64,000 nt of DNA, taken from positions 620,001 to 684,000 of the forward strand of contig NZ_CP096883.1 in the NCBI RefSeq assembly GCF_023273895.1, read 5' to 3'. Source of the DNA: Sphingobacterium sp. PCS056. GTDB taxonomy: Bacteria > Bacteroidota > Bacteroidia > Sphingobacteriales > Sphingobacteriaceae. Numbering within the stretch: position 1 is the stretch's first letter; every line of letters starts with the position of its first letter. The notes under the pieces were generated by a model, which saw nothing but the letters and a program-made list of their open reading frames with translations, searched no databases and was not told the DNA's origin. The position numbers were made by a program, and so were the translations under genes. Of the stretch, positions 34,783 through 43,412 are shown in pieces.

Positions 34783-35110
34783 CAAAAGTTTATGTATAAC
34801 ATAAGTTGATTTGTTCTCAGGATAAATGCATTATAGCCCATTAAAATATCTTAAATGCTATTTTTACCACATTCTTTTGATCATTTTAAAGATTTTTAAT
34901 CTTGAACGCCAAGGAAGATCCTAAGGATCAAAAGACTAACAAACGTGCTATGAAAGAAGGAATAATATATTTATTAGGACGATAATACTGGGAATTAGAC
35001 TATCGATATTAAAAAAATCGTGATCGATTAGCATCTGAAAGGAATTGCTGAACAAACTCTAGTGTCGGAGACAATCAAGGAAGGAATTTAGTCCGAATCA
35101 GTCATGCAAC

Positions 35111-35145
35111 AAAAAAAAGCGAAGCCCATGATGGTCTTCACTTTT
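35111..35145 (-). terminator. Terminator behind argC
   Basis: On the minus strand AAAGTGAAG (35144-35136) pairs with CTTCGCTTT (35124-35116) with an extra GG/CC pairing in the loop, followed by T8. It lies 27 nt past the argC stop and separates argC from the surface operon. Confidence 0.8.
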
Positions 35146-35171
35146 CAATTACATAATATTTTGGAATAGAT

Positions 35172-36185
35172 TTAGAATCCTACACTTTTTAAATTTAAGC
35201 CCATTCTTTCGTTTAAACCAAACATTAAGTTCATATTTTGTACCGCTTGGCCTGATGCTCCTTTTAACAAATTATCAGTTGCATTTAAGATTAACAATTT
35301 GTTGCCGTGTTTTTCTAAATGAATAATACTTTTATTTGTATTGACAACTTGTTTCAGATCGATATTTTCTCGGCTCACATGTGTGAATGAATGTCCTTCA
35401 TAATAAGTCTCATACAACTCATAAGCCTGTTCTTCCGATAAGTCTGAATCGACATATATCACTGAAAATATTCCTCTTGTAAAATCACCTCGTTGTGGGA
35501 CAAAGTTGATTTTCGCTGCCGCACGCTCTAATAATGTTTGATCGGACTGAGGAAGGAATCCATCTTGCAACTGTGCTAAAGATTCTGATATTTCCTGTAC
35601 ATGTTGGTGTTCAAATGATTTATAGGCTGATAGATTATTATTTCTCCATGAGAAGTGTGTAGTTGGTCCAGGTTTCTGACCCGCTCCTGTCGAACCTGTT
35701 GTTGCATTGATATGGATCTGCTCTGGTAATAATCCTTTGTATGCCAATGGTAGAAGCGCTAATTGAATATTGGTGGCAAAGCAGCCTGGATTGGCAACAT
35801 ATTGTGCCGATTTGATCACTTCTCTATTTAATTCTGGCAATCCATAAACAAATTGTTGACCTTGATAAGAAGTATTCGCTTTTAAGCGAAAATCCTGAGA
35901 TAAATCAATAATTTTTACCGATGCATCTACTGGATTTGCGTCTAAAAATTTCTTTGCGTCGCCATGACCTACACACAAAAATAACACGTCAATATTGGAA
36001 TGAAAATCTGAAGAAAAAGTTAATTCGGTATCGCCAAATAGGTCATTGTGCACTTCATAAATTTTATTTCCTGCATTGGAAGCGCTATTTGCAAATACAA
36101 TTTCAACTTCTGGATGGTATATCAATATCCGTAATAACTCACCTCCTGTATACCCCGCTGATCCTACTATTCCTACTTTTATCAT
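35172..36185 (-). CDS. argC: N-acetyl-gamma-glutamyl-phosphate reductase
   Basis: Third step of arginine synthesis: NADPH reduction of N-acetyl-glutamyl phosphate to the semialdehyde. Rossmann start IKVGIVGSAGYTGGELLRIL, catalytic Cys135 in ANPGCFATNIQLALLPL, and TGSTGAGQKPG are all conserved; 337 residues is normal. In other Bacteroidota, argD and the acetylornithine carbamoyltransferase commonly follow (from memory); here argC is followed by a terminator and an unrelated operon. A hairpin also separates argC from argG upstream. Confidence 0.97.
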   Translation of the reverse strand: MIKVGIVGSAGYTGGELLRILIYHPEVEIVFANSASNAGNKIYEVHNDLFGDTELTFSSDFHSNIDVLFLCVGHGDAKKFLDANPVDASVKIIDLSQDFRLKANTSYQGQQFVYGLPELNREVIKSAQYVANPGCFATNIQLALLPLAYKGLLPEQIHINATTGSTGAGQKPGPTTHFSWRNNNLSAYKSFEHQHVQEISESLAQLQDGFLPQSDQTLLERAAAKINFVPQRGDFTRGIFSVIYVDSDLSEEQAYELYETYYEGHSFTHVSRENIDLKQVVNTNKSIIHLEKHGNKLLILNATDNLLKGASGQAVQNMNLMFGLNERMGLNLKSVGF

Positions 36186-36281
36186 TTTTTAGTATTTAGA
36201 TTATTAATTGGACTAGGCCATGTATGTACCTAATATCTGCTTTCATTCCATGATCTATCAGTGAAACCAATGGATGTTAAA

Positions 36282-36320
36282 AATGGATCCCTATCTCAAA
36301 TGATGAGTTTGGGATCCATT
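36282..36320. terminator. Hairpin between argG and argC
   Basis: AATGGATCCC (36282-36291) and GGGATCCATT (36311-36320) with an inner CTCA/TGAG pairing. On the minus strand it is followed by TTTTTAA, so it should at least partly stop argG transcripts before argC. No promoter was recognised between it and argC. Confidence 0.6.
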
Positions 36321-36372
36321 ACTTTTTTTAATAGAAAATTAATGACATCGAATAAATTGTATCTATATATCT

Positions 36373-37557
36373 TTATTTTCCGTTGACTTTATGCCAAATA
36401 ATGGTTTGATTACCAAATATTTTAGAGAATCCTTTTACATCATCTCCAGTATATCCAGCATTCATCTCTCCATATGTTCCAAATTTATTAGACATCAAAT
36501 CATGTTCCGATTCAATACCGATCACAATAAAACGATATGGATGCAACTCGACAATTACTTTTCCTGTAACTGCTTCTTGTGTTGATGTTAGGAATGCTTC
36601 GATATCACGCATAACGGGATCATGCATCTGTCCTTCGTGCATATAATTGCCATAGAATCCTGCAATCTGGTCTTTCCAAGATAGTTGCCATTTTGTCAAG
36701 GTATGCTTTTCTAAAGCATGATGTGCTTTGATCAATACTACTGATGCAGCAGCCTCAAATCCTACACGACCTTTGATACCAATAATGGTATCTCCTACAT
36801 GGATATCACGGCCGATACCATAAGGCTGAGCCAATGCTTGCAATTCTTGAATAACACTTACGGCATCTAATGTTTTGCCGTTCAAGGCTGTTGGTTCACC
36901 TTTTACAAAATCAATAGTGATCTGTTGAGGTTCTGTCGCGGTAACAGGTGTTGGCCAAGCAGACTCTGGTAAATATTGATTAGAAGTCAATGTTTCTGCC
37001 CCTCCTACTGAAGTTCCCCAAAGACCTTTGTTAATGGAATATTTGGCTTTTTCAGCAGAATATTCAACTCCATGTTTATTCAAATATTCGATTTCATCTT
37101 CACGTGATAATTGTAAGTCACGTATCGGTGTTATGATCTCGACTCCTGGAATTAATGTATGGAAGATCATATCAAAACGTACTTGATCGTTACCTGCTCC
37201 TGTAGAACCGTGTGCTACGCATTCGGCTCCAATTTTCTTTGCATAATTGGCAATAGCTGTGGCCTGACAAACACGTTCTGCTGAAACGGATAATGGATAA
37301 GTTGCGTTTTTCAATACATTACCAAAAATTAAATATTTAATAGTTTCGCGGTAATAGTCTTGCGTTTCATCAATAGCTGTGTGCGATTTTACACCTAAAG
37401 CATAAGCTCTCGCTTCAATTTGTTTTAATTCCTCCTCTGAGAAACCACCTGTGTTAACTACTACTGAGTGAACTTCTAAACCTAAATCTTGTGTCAAATA
37501 AATACAGCAAAATGATGTATCTAACCCGCCACTAAATGCTAAAACTACTTTTTTCAT
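36373..37557 (-). CDS. argG: Argininosuccinate synthase
   Basis: ATP-dependent joining of citrulline and aspartate to argininosuccinate, the substrate of ArgH at 989-2323. The N-type ATP-pyrophosphatase loop AFSGGLDTSFCC starts at residue 7. HGSTGAGNDQVRFD and the synthetase-specific NKGLWGTSVGGAETL follow. Length 394 is standard. It begins 60 nt after the acetyltransferase gene and shares with it the upstream leader/terminator. Confidence 0.97.
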   Translation of the reverse strand: MKKVVLAFSGGLDTSFCCIYLTQDLGLEVHSVVVNTGGFSEEELKQIEARAYALGVKSHTAIDETQDYYRETIKYLIFGNVLKNATYPLSVSAERVCQATAIANYAKKIGAECVAHGSTGAGNDQVRFDMIFHTLIPGVEIITPIRDLQLSREDEIEYLNKHGVEYSAEKAKYSINKGLWGTSVGGAETLTSNQYLPESAWPTPVTATEPQQITIDFVKGEPTALNGKTLDAVSVIQELQALAQPYGIGRDIHVGDTIIGIKGRVGFEAAASVVLIKAHHALEKHTLTKWQLSWKDQIAGFYGNYMHEGQMHDPVMRDIEAFLTSTQEAVTGKVIVELHPYRFIVIGIESEHDLMSNKFGTYGEMNAGYTGDDVKGFSKIFGNQTIIWHKVNGK

Positions 37558-37617
37558 CTTTTTGGATTAATTCGTTGATCAACCTCACACAGAGGTTAAA
37601 TCAAAAATATAAAAAAC

Positions 37618-38334
37618 TTAAAACTCCTTAACTACTTTTTTACTCTTATGGAAATTGACCGCAACGAACTTTTTTGCTGATTTCCATAATTTTGCTTCTA
37701 TCCGCTTCAATAGGGATTGTTTTTGCGTAATACGCTCTAATCTTTCTTTTGCTTCTGCCTTTCGCTGAATTTTTTCTTTCAACTCACGTTCTTTATCAAC
37801 AGGATCCCAAAGCATCGCTGTACACATGCAGTTCTTACGGTCCTTACTCAATAAAATATCGTAATTTACGCAGCTTTGGCAGCCTTTCCAAAACTCCTCA
37901 TCTTGTGTCAATTCGGAATAGGTCACCGGCTCGTAACCAAGTTCTGAATTGATTTTCATCACCGCCAGACCTGTTGTTAAACCGAATATCTTAGCATGTG
38001 GATATTTTTCTCTAGATAATTCGAAAACTCTTTTTTTAATCGCTTTTGCCAAACCTACTTTTCGAAATTCGGGATTGACAATTAATCCGGAATTGGCAAC
38101 ATAGTCGCCATGTCCCCAGGTCTCGATATAGACAAACCCCGCCCATCGACCATCTTTATGTAAAGCAATAACAGCTTTACCTTCAACCATTTTATTGGCA
38201 ACATACTCTGGTTTGCGACGAGCAATACCAGTCCCCCGAGCTTTTGCAGACTCGAACATTTCATTGCAAATCTGCTCAGCATATGCAACATGCTCAGGCT
38301 TTGCTGGAATAATTAAAAATTCTGAAATAGTCAT
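37618..38334 (-). CDS. GNAT acetyltransferase of the arginine cluster
   Basis: From the ATG at 38334 (MTISEFLIIPAKPEHVAYAEQI) it has 238 residues. A GNAT fold is visible: GFVYIETWG, then VNPEFRKVGLAKAIKKRVFEL as the acetyl-CoA loop, and the later GLTTGLAVMKINSELGYEPV. A cysteine-bearing segment follows (WKGCQSCVNYD and NCMCTAMLWDP, about 155-185), then a long basic helical tail. Being first in a unit with argG and argC and lying behind the arginine leader, it may supply N-acetylglutamate (a non-classical NAGS); that is inference. An earlier in-frame Met at 38421 overlaps the leader hairpins and is unlikely. Confidence 0.7.
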   Translation of the reverse strand: MTISEFLIIPAKPEHVAYAEQICNEMFESAKARGTGIARRKPEYVANKMVEGKAVIALHKDGRWAGFVYIETWGHGDYVANSGLIVNPEFRKVGLAKAIKKRVFELSREKYPHAKIFGLTTGLAVMKINSELGYEPVTYSELTQDEEFWKGCQSCVNYDILLSKDRKNCMCTAMLWDPVDKERELKEKIQRKAEAKERLERITQKQSLLKRIEAKLWKSAKKFVAVNFHKSKKVVKEF

Positions 38335-38416
38335 TGACTTACGACCCAAATAATAAAACGAACAATCGAAATTGCGTTTTGCTATGAAAAAACAATTAAT
38401 AAAATCGTGGAGCGCC

Positions 38417-38434
38417 ATCATCGGACCTGATGAT
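38417..38434 (-). other. Second small hairpin in the arginine leader
   Basis: ATCATC (38417-38422) and GATGAT (38429-38434) with a six-base loop, directly downstream of the leader terminator. It is short and has no T-run; it could contribute to mRNA stability or to an alternative fold. Confidence 0.3.
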
Positions 38435-38440
38435 ATTACT

Positions 38441-38480
38441 AAAAAGAAAGATCACTACCTCATATCAAGCCCGAGGTAGT
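38441..38480 (-). terminator. Leader terminator of the arginine group
   Basis: On the minus strand ACTACCTC (38480-38473), 11-nt loop, GAGGTAGT (38461-38454), then GATCTTTCTTTTT. The left arm is made of leader-peptide codons 12-15 and the loop contains its stop codon, so translation and termination are physically linked. It lies about 107 nt before the acetyltransferase start. Confidence 0.65.
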
Positions 38481-38515
38481 ATGGGTCGTCGAAAGCGAAG
38501 AACCGGAATCTCCAT
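38465..38515 (-). CDS. Arginine leader peptide (16 codons, four Arg)
   Basis: On the minus strand from ATG at 38515 to TGA at 38465: MEIPVLRFRRPILPRA, with Arg codons at 7, 9, 10 and 15. It lies after a full promoter and before the acetyltransferase-argG-argC genes. A ribosome halted at codon 9 or 10 would cover the left arm of the terminator at 38441-38480 and let transcription go on, whereas complete translation frees the hairpin. This is the logic of amino-acid attenuation. The peptide itself needs no function. Seen: the reading frame, its composition and the overlap. Inferred: the regulation. Confidence 0.6.
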   Translation of the reverse strand: MEIPVLRFRRPILPRA

Positions 38516-38630
38516 AAAAATAAAAGAACAATATCCCCTTACGGCAAACTTTTCAAAAGCATGCAGCTGAGAGAACTTATATATATTGTTATTCTTCATT
38601 TTCTAGTTATTGTCTTCCTATGTGACGCTG

Positions 38631-38664
38631 CAAATGTATAAAATAATTTTTTTCTTTTCGGCAA
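38631..38664 (-). promoter_or_regulatory. Promoter of the arginine leader and argG group
   Basis: Minus-strand TTG (38664-38662), 23 nt, TACATTTG (38638-38631). Transcription would start near 38624 and give a leader of about 110 nt before the leader peptide. Confidence 0.6.
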
Positions 38665-38886
38665 TAATACTGCTCATTTTTTATAAAATGACAAAAAACA
38701 ATAAAAAGAAGAAAATATTGGACATAAAAGCTATAAATCAACTACTTAAATCAATTTACTACAATGAATATCGGATAAATAAAAAAACCATTATCCTAAT
38801 AAAAATGAATATTCTTTAATAACTTACCATCAATGTTTTAAAAAAATAAAGAAATAGAAACTTTTAGTATTCTCATTAAAATTAGA

Positions 38887-38894
38887 TAATTTTG
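38887..38894 (+). promoter_or_regulatory. -7 box (TAATTTTG) for the small membrane gene
   Basis: Exact TAnnTTTG. It excludes a TTG start at 38892, which lies inside the box, and supports the ATG at 38943. Confidence 0.45.
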
Positions 38895-38942
38895 TACTTC
38901 ATCGGTGAATATATAAAGTTTACCATTAGTACACAACGTCAT

Positions 38943-39191
38943 ATGAGCACACCTAGTATCATTTTCTATTGCATTTTTGGTATACCGTACTTTATTTTTA
39001 TGTATTGGTTAGTTAAACAAGATAAACAAAAGTATGCTTGGGGAATAGCACTTATTACTGTAATCGCTGTCCTTGCTATATATGTATCGCAAAAAGCGAG
39101 TAAAGTGGCGATCGATAATTATCAACAGCATCAAATTGATTCTAGACAAATAGAACATGATGAAAAAATGGATAGTTTAAACCATAAATAA
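38943..39191 (+). CDS. Small two-helix membrane protein, unknown
   Basis: 82 residues from the ATG at 38943. Hydrophobic helices at about 4-24 (IIFYCIFGIPYFIFMYWLV) and 33-50 (WGIALITVIAVLAIYVSQ), with a basic loop between (KQDKQK) and a polar, helical C-terminus (about 51-82, KASKVAIDNYQQHQIDSRQ) that may form a coiled coil. I do not recognise a family. It is a single-gene unit with its own -7 box and a very strong terminator that overlaps its stop codon. Confidence 0.6.
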   Translation: MSTPSIIFYCIFGIPYFIFMYWLVKQDKQKYAWGIALITVIAVLAIYVSQKASKVAIDNYQQHQIDSRQIEHDEKMDSLNHK

Positions 39192-39225
39192 ATCAAGCGC
39201 CAAGGGCGCTTGATTTATTTATGGT
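39181..39225. terminator. Perfect 21-bp bidirectional terminator
   Basis: Arms 39181-39201 and 39205-39225 are fully complementary around AAG (core CAAGCGCC/GGCGCTTG), with A/T-rich outer parts serving both strands. It covers the end of the small membrane gene and touches the end of the oligopeptidase gene. Confidence 0.9.
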
Positions 39226-41358
39226 TTATTTTTCAATATGCTCCAAGGCAAACAAAAATGCATAGTTAAGCGCAATATCCTTGAGATAATCAAATCGTCC
39301 TGATGCTCCCCCATGACCATATTCCATATCTGTTTTCAGCAATAATACATGATTATCGGTTTTCATCTTTCTCAACTTTGCTACCCATTTTGCTGGTTCA
39401 AAGTATTGCACTTGACTATCGTGTAACCCAGTAGTGACTAGCATGTTGGGATATTCTTTTTCTTCTATATTTTCATAGGGAGAATAGCTCTTCATATATT
39501 GATAAGCTTCTTTATCATTTGGATTTCCCCATTCATCGTATTCATTAGTCGTCAGGGGGATACCTTCATCGAGCATAGTGTTGACTACATCCACAAAAGG
39601 AACTTGTGCAATGATGCCATTCCAAAGTTGGGGTTCCATATTGGCCACAGCTCCCATCAAAAGTCCTCCGGCACTTCCTCCTTGGGCATAAAGGTGCCCT
39701 ATGCTGGTCAATTTTTGATCAATCAAATAATGACCACAGGCAATAAAATCGGTAAATGTATTGATCTTATTCATCATTTTTCCTTCCTCATACCATTTCC
39801 GTCCCATTTCCTCTCCTCCGCGGATGTGAGCGATGGCATAGATAAAACCACGATCTAATAGGCTTAATCTAGCGCTGCTGAATGTTGGGTCCATGGCATA
39901 TCCATAAGAACCATACGCATATAATAGTAACGGTGCTGAACCATCTTTCTTGGTGCTATTTTTATAGACAAGTGAAATAGGAATACGTACACCATCTTTT
40001 GATATTGCATATAGGCGTTCTGTTGTATACGCACTTACATCATAACCTCCAACTACTTCTTGTTGCTTCAATAAGATTTTTTCCTTAGTTTCTAGATGAT
40101 ATTCATAGGTCGAGGAGGGTGTTACCAATGAAGTATAGCCGTAACGCAATTTATCGGTATGATATTCAACATTGGTACTTGGGTAGACAGTGTAGGCAAC
40201 TTCTCCAAAATCAAGATAATGCTGCTCTTTGCTTGTCAAATGATGTACAGCAATATGAGATAACCCATCTTTTCGTTCGGAAATGACCAAATAGTTTTTG
40301 AATTCATCGACATCAGTTACCAGTACGTCTTCGCGGTGAGGAATAAATGTTGTCCACTGTGCTTTACTTGTTTTTTCGAGTGGGCATTGCATAACTTTAA
40401 AATTTATGGCATCATCATTTGTCACGATCAGAAAACGGTCTTCTAAAGCCGTAACTTGATAGAGTACATCTTTTATGCGGGGTTGAAATACTTGAAAATC
40501 TCCATTTGGATGATCAGACTTTAGGTATAAAACCTCTGATGAAAGTGTTCCTTCTGATTGAATAAATATATATTCACCATTCTTGGATTTGCTGACACCG
40601 ATGTAATTGGTATTATCTATTTCAGTGTATACAGTGACGTCATCATCTGTCTGGCTTCCCAATGTATGCCTCTTAATTTTTTCACTTAAGAGTGTCACCG
40701 GATTTTTTGAGGTATAAAATAGCGTTTTATTATCCTTTGCCCAGATGGAACTCCCCGATGTTCTATGTAGTTCATCTTGATAGATCTCCCCTGTAATTAG
40801 ATTTTTAATGTATATGGTATACTCTCTTCGTGATACAGTATCGACACCAAAAGACATCAGACTGTTGTCAGGGCTTATCGAGAATCCAGTAGCAGAATAA
40901 TACGCATAACCCTCTGCCATGGCATCTATATCCAGCAGAATCTCTTCTCTGGCACCAGACTGATCTTTTTTTCTACAAAACTTAAAATATTGCTTACCTT
41001 CTTCTGTACGAGTATAATAATAATATCCATTTTTAAGATATGGAACTGATTCATCTTTTTCCTGAATGCGCGCTTTCATCTCCTGAAACAGCTGCTCTTG
41101 CAATCTTGCAGTAGGTTTTAGCAATGCATCTGTATAATCATTCTCTTTTTTTAAATAGTCAATGACCAATTCTGCATCTGGTCCTTTCTTAAAAAAATCA
41201 TTCATCCAATAATATTCATCGACTGTCTGATCATGATGAATATCTCTTATGTGCGGTTTGACCGACGCTATAGGGGGGGATAACGACTCTTTTTTTGATT
41301 CTTTTGCTTCGGACTGTTCTGCTGAAACTGCTCCTATAATGCTATTTAAAATAATCAT
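39226..41358 (-). CDS. ptrB: Prolyl oligopeptidase-family peptidase (oligopeptidase B type)
   Basis: S9A serine peptidase that cuts short peptides after basic residues. Residues about 30-430 form the beta-propeller lid (DEYYWMNDFF, YYYYTRTEEGKQYFKFCRK, SISPDNSLMSFGVDT). The catalytic hydrolase domain has Ser562 in YAQGGSAGGLLMG, Asp647 in TTGLHDSQVQYFEP and His682 in EYGHGGASGRF; HIRGGEEMGRKWYEEGK is typical of oligopeptidase B. A short hydrophobic N-terminus (MIILNSIIGAVSA) may be part of a signal peptide whose start is unclear, since no ATG, GTG or TTG lies further upstream in frame before a stop. Location is therefore uncertain. Confidence 0.9.
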   Translation of the reverse strand: MIILNSIIGAVSAEQSEAKESKKESLSPPIASVKPHIRDIHHDQTVDEYYWMNDFFKKGPDAELVIDYLKKENDYTDALLKPTARLQEQLFQEMKARIQEKDESVPYLKNGYYYYTRTEEGKQYFKFCRKKDQSGAREEILLDIDAMAEGYAYYSATGFSISPDNSLMSFGVDTVSRREYTIYIKNLITGEIYQDELHRTSGSSIWAKDNKTLFYTSKNPVTLLSEKIKRHTLGSQTDDDVTVYTEIDNTNYIGVSKSKNGEYIFIQSEGTLSSEVLYLKSDHPNGDFQVFQPRIKDVLYQVTALEDRFLIVTNDDAINFKVMQCPLEKTSKAQWTTFIPHREDVLVTDVDEFKNYLVISERKDGLSHIAVHHLTSKEQHYLDFGEVAYTVYPSTNVEYHTDKLRYGYTSLVTPSSTYEYHLETKEKILLKQQEVVGGYDVSAYTTERLYAISKDGVRIPISLVYKNSTKKDGSAPLLLYAYGSYGYAMDPTFSSARLSLLDRGFIYAIAHIRGGEEMGRKWYEEGKMMNKINTFTDFIACGHYLIDQKLTSIGHLYAQGGSAGGLLMGAVANMEPQLWNGIIAQVPFVDVVNTMLDEGIPLTTNEYDEWGNPNDKEAYQYMKSYSPYENIEEKEYPNMLVTTGLHDSQVQYFEPAKWVAKLRKMKTDNHVLLLKTDMEYGHGGASGRFDYLKDIALNYAFLFALEHIEK

Positions 41359-41487
41359 ACCTAATATACTTTTACAGATGAGATAATCCTGAATAATTAA
41401 AAAAATTCAGAATTATATAAAAAGTAAAAATAAGGATGTATTCGCATTATTTAATAAAAATTAACATTTTAAGCCCCTTCCTAGCAT

Positions 41488-41495
41488 TATATTTG
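41488..41495 (+). promoter_or_regulatory. -7 box (TATATTTG) for the S8 protease
   Basis: Exact match 31 nt before the ATG at 41526, supporting that start over the longer reading from 41436. Confidence 0.5.
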
Positions 41496-41525
41496 CAGAT
41501 CGTAATAAGATCAAAATATCAACAG

Positions 41526-43157
41526 ATGAATTTAAGAAGATTACTTTATGTATTTGCTATAGGACTAATACCAGTTTTGGGATATACTCAAGATAATAAA
41601 AGCGTGCCTGAAAATTGGTTTAATTTAGATTATGAGAAAGATGGTGTTCTAGGCATCAGTACAGAGAAGACTTATGGAAGCCTTTTAAAAGGCAAAAAAT
41701 CAACACCGGTTATTGTTGCGGTGCTGGATGGAGGGGTCGATGTCAATCATGAAGATCTGAAAAATGTGGTGTGGATCAATGTTAAGGATAGCTTATCTAA
41801 TGGAATTGATAACGACAACAATGGATTTATCAATGATCGATATGGGTGGAATTTTATTGGTAATGCAAAAGGTGAAAATGTACAGTTTGATAATTTAGAG
41901 CTAACCAGATTAATTCGTAAGAATGCGCCGAAATATAGGGGGGTAACTGCCGCTACCATATTAACTGACCAGGAGAAACGAGCTTACAATGCCTACCTGA
42001 AAATGGTCGAAACCTATAATGAAAAATTAGATGATGCAAAGTATGGCGCGATGAACTATGTCGCGCTTAAAGAGAATATAGATAATCTGGTAAAAGGTAT
42101 CAACAAAGATAAATCACAAATCACCACAGCAGATCTGGACAGCCTTAATCCTGCTGGCAATCGTCAAAAAATAGCAATTCGAATTGCTAAAGAAGAGATC
42201 GAAAAAGCTGGGGGATTTGCTAAATTTTATCAGGATTTAAAGGAGGGGGCTGATTATTTTGGTAATCAAATTGCTTATCACTTGAACAAAGATTATGATT
42301 CTCGTTCTATTGTTGGCGACAACTATGATGATACTAGTGAATATCACTATGGCAATCCAGATGTAACTGGACCCGATGCACTACACGGTACTCATGTTGC
42401 TGGTATCATTGCTGCCGATCGTACAAATAGTATTGGTATTAAAGGCGTGGCCGATAATGTCAAGATTTTATCCGTACGTCTTGTTCCTGATGGTGATGAA
42501 CGTGATAAGGATGTTGCTAATGGTATTCGTTATGCGGTGGATAACGGTGCAAAAGTAATTAATATGAGTTTTGGCAAGAGCTATATATATAATAAAAAAA
42601 CAGTTGATCAGGCTGTACAATACGCAATGTCAAAAGATGTTTTGCTCGTGCATGCTGCTGGTAATGATAGTGAGAATAATGATTTATCACCTAACTATCC
42701 CAATAAGTTTTTCACGGATAGTCTTGGCGCAATAACTGGAGTTGCTGATGCTTGGATCACCGTCGGTGCAACTGGTCCTCGTAAAGATGAGGAACTTCTA
42801 GCTAGTTTTTCTAATTACGGCAAGACGTCGGTGGATGTGTTTGCTCCTGGGCTATACATCAATTCGACTGCACCGCACTCGGAGTATAAAGAGGAACAAG
42901 GTACAAGTATGGCCGCTCCCGTTGTAGCGGGACTAGCTGCCATGCTGCGATCTTACTATCCACAATTAACGGCTTTGGAAACTAAAGAAATTATCATGAA
43001 TTCTGTTACAAAACTAGAAGATACCGTACGTATTAAATTGGAAGATGGATCTTTTAAGACCGTAAATTTATCTGATATATCCCTTTCTGGTGGTATTGTA
43101 AACGCATATACGGCAGTGGAAAAAGCAAATGAATATATCACAAAAAAGAAAAAATAA
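41526..43157 (+). CDS. Secreted subtilisin-like serine protease (S8)
   Basis: From the ATG at 41526 (MNLRRLLYVFAIGLIPVLGYTQ) there is a clean signal peptide and a 543-residue protein. The catalytic triad is Asp68 (VAVLDGGVDVNHEDL), His287 (HGTHVAGIIAA) and Ser461 (GTSMAAPVVAGL), with Asn380 of the oxyanion hole in HAAGND. Between Asp68 and His287 lies an unusually long insert of about 170 residues, helical and charged, which is known from Bacteroidota members of the family. There is no type IX secretion C-terminal domain, so it is probably periplasmic or exported otherwise. Confidence 0.92.
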   Translation: MNLRRLLYVFAIGLIPVLGYTQDNKSVPENWFNLDYEKDGVLGISTEKTYGSLLKGKKSTPVIVAVLDGGVDVNHEDLKNVVWINVKDSLSNGIDNDNNGFINDRYGWNFIGNAKGENVQFDNLELTRLIRKNAPKYRGVTAATILTDQEKRAYNAYLKMVETYNEKLDDAKYGAMNYVALKENIDNLVKGINKDKSQITTADLDSLNPAGNRQKIAIRIAKEEIEKAGGFAKFYQDLKEGADYFGNQIAYHLNKDYDSRSIVGDNYDDTSEYHYGNPDVTGPDALHGTHVAGIIAADRTNSIGIKGVADNVKILSVRLVPDGDERDKDVANGIRYAVDNGAKVINMSFGKSYIYNKKTVDQAVQYAMSKDVLLVHAAGNDSENNDLSPNYPNKFFTDSLGAITGVADAWITVGATGPRKDEELLASFSNYGKTSVDVFAPGLYINSTAPHSEYKEEQGTSMAAPVVAGLAAMLRSYYPQLTALETKEIIMNSVTKLEDTVRIKLEDGSFKTVNLSDISLSGGIVNAYTAVEKANEYITKKKK

Positions 43158-43229
43158 AATATTGACATAATATTTGCATCTTGTTTTACGTTTTACTTAT
43201 AAATTTAACGATAACAACAAGGATTGCGT

Positions 43230-43412
43230 ATGGTCGAAAACTTTACAACTGAACATGAAGTTAAGAACATCGAAACAGAAGCAAAATTTTCTGATGAAGA
43301 TGTGGAGCAACAATTAAAACTTCAGCTACCGAATATGATGATGAATCCAAGTGATTCATGCATTGAACATATTTTGAATTATTCAAAATTGGTAGTTACT
43401 AAAAAGGCTTAG
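43230..43412 (+). CDS. Short acidic protein, unknown
   Basis: 60 residues from the ATG at 43230 (MVENFTTEHEVKNIETEAKFSDEDVEQQLKL is its acidic first half; written here only as a marker of composition, key residues E/D at about one in three). The second half holds PNMMMNPSD and CIEHILNYSK. It has no signal peptide or membrane segment. Its stop lies in the stem of a terminator, so it forms a unit of its own, in front of nth. I do not recognise it; the compact unit with a terminator argues that it is real. Confidence 0.5.
   Translation: MVENFTTEHEVKNIETEAKFSDEDVEQQLKLQLPNMMMNPSDSCIEHILNYSKLVVTKKA

Larger units (their letters stand above)
34601..35110. other. Gene-free control region of the surface operon
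   Basis: About 510 bases between the first receptor gene and the argC terminator. The left third holds a promoter-like pair and a cluster of palindromes (listed separately). The rest is AT-rich with a small palindrome GATCCTAAGGATC (34917-34929). No protein, regulator gene or RNA gene was recognised, although the stretch 34930-35100 reads like decayed coding DNA without a recognisable match. Confidence 0.4.
38335..38942. other. Arginine leader region and divergent promoters
   Basis: About 600 bases between divergent genes. It contains, on the minus strand, the promoter, Arg-rich leader peptide and terminator of the argG group (38417-38664, listed separately) and, on the plus strand, the -7 box of the small membrane gene (38887-38894). 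The remaining DNA, about 38665-38886, is very AT-rich and shows nothing recognisable. Confidence 0.6.

Noticed and set aside
34930..35100. A decayed gene next to argC (possibly argD)
   Set aside because: All frames are broken and no motif of an aminotransferase or any other family could be recognised.
38335..38421. A longer start for the arginine-cluster acetyltransferase at 38421
   Set aside because: The extra 29 residues are unlike a GNAT N-terminus and would overlap the leader hairpin at 38417-38434.
38610..38819. A 69-codon plus-strand frame upstream of the small membrane gene
   Set aside because: Very AT-rich, Lys/Ile-rich by composition, no start context, and its beginning overlaps the minus-strand arginine promoter.
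41436..41525. A longer start for the S8 protease
   Set aside because: It would start upstream of the -7 box at 41488 and would bury the signal peptide.
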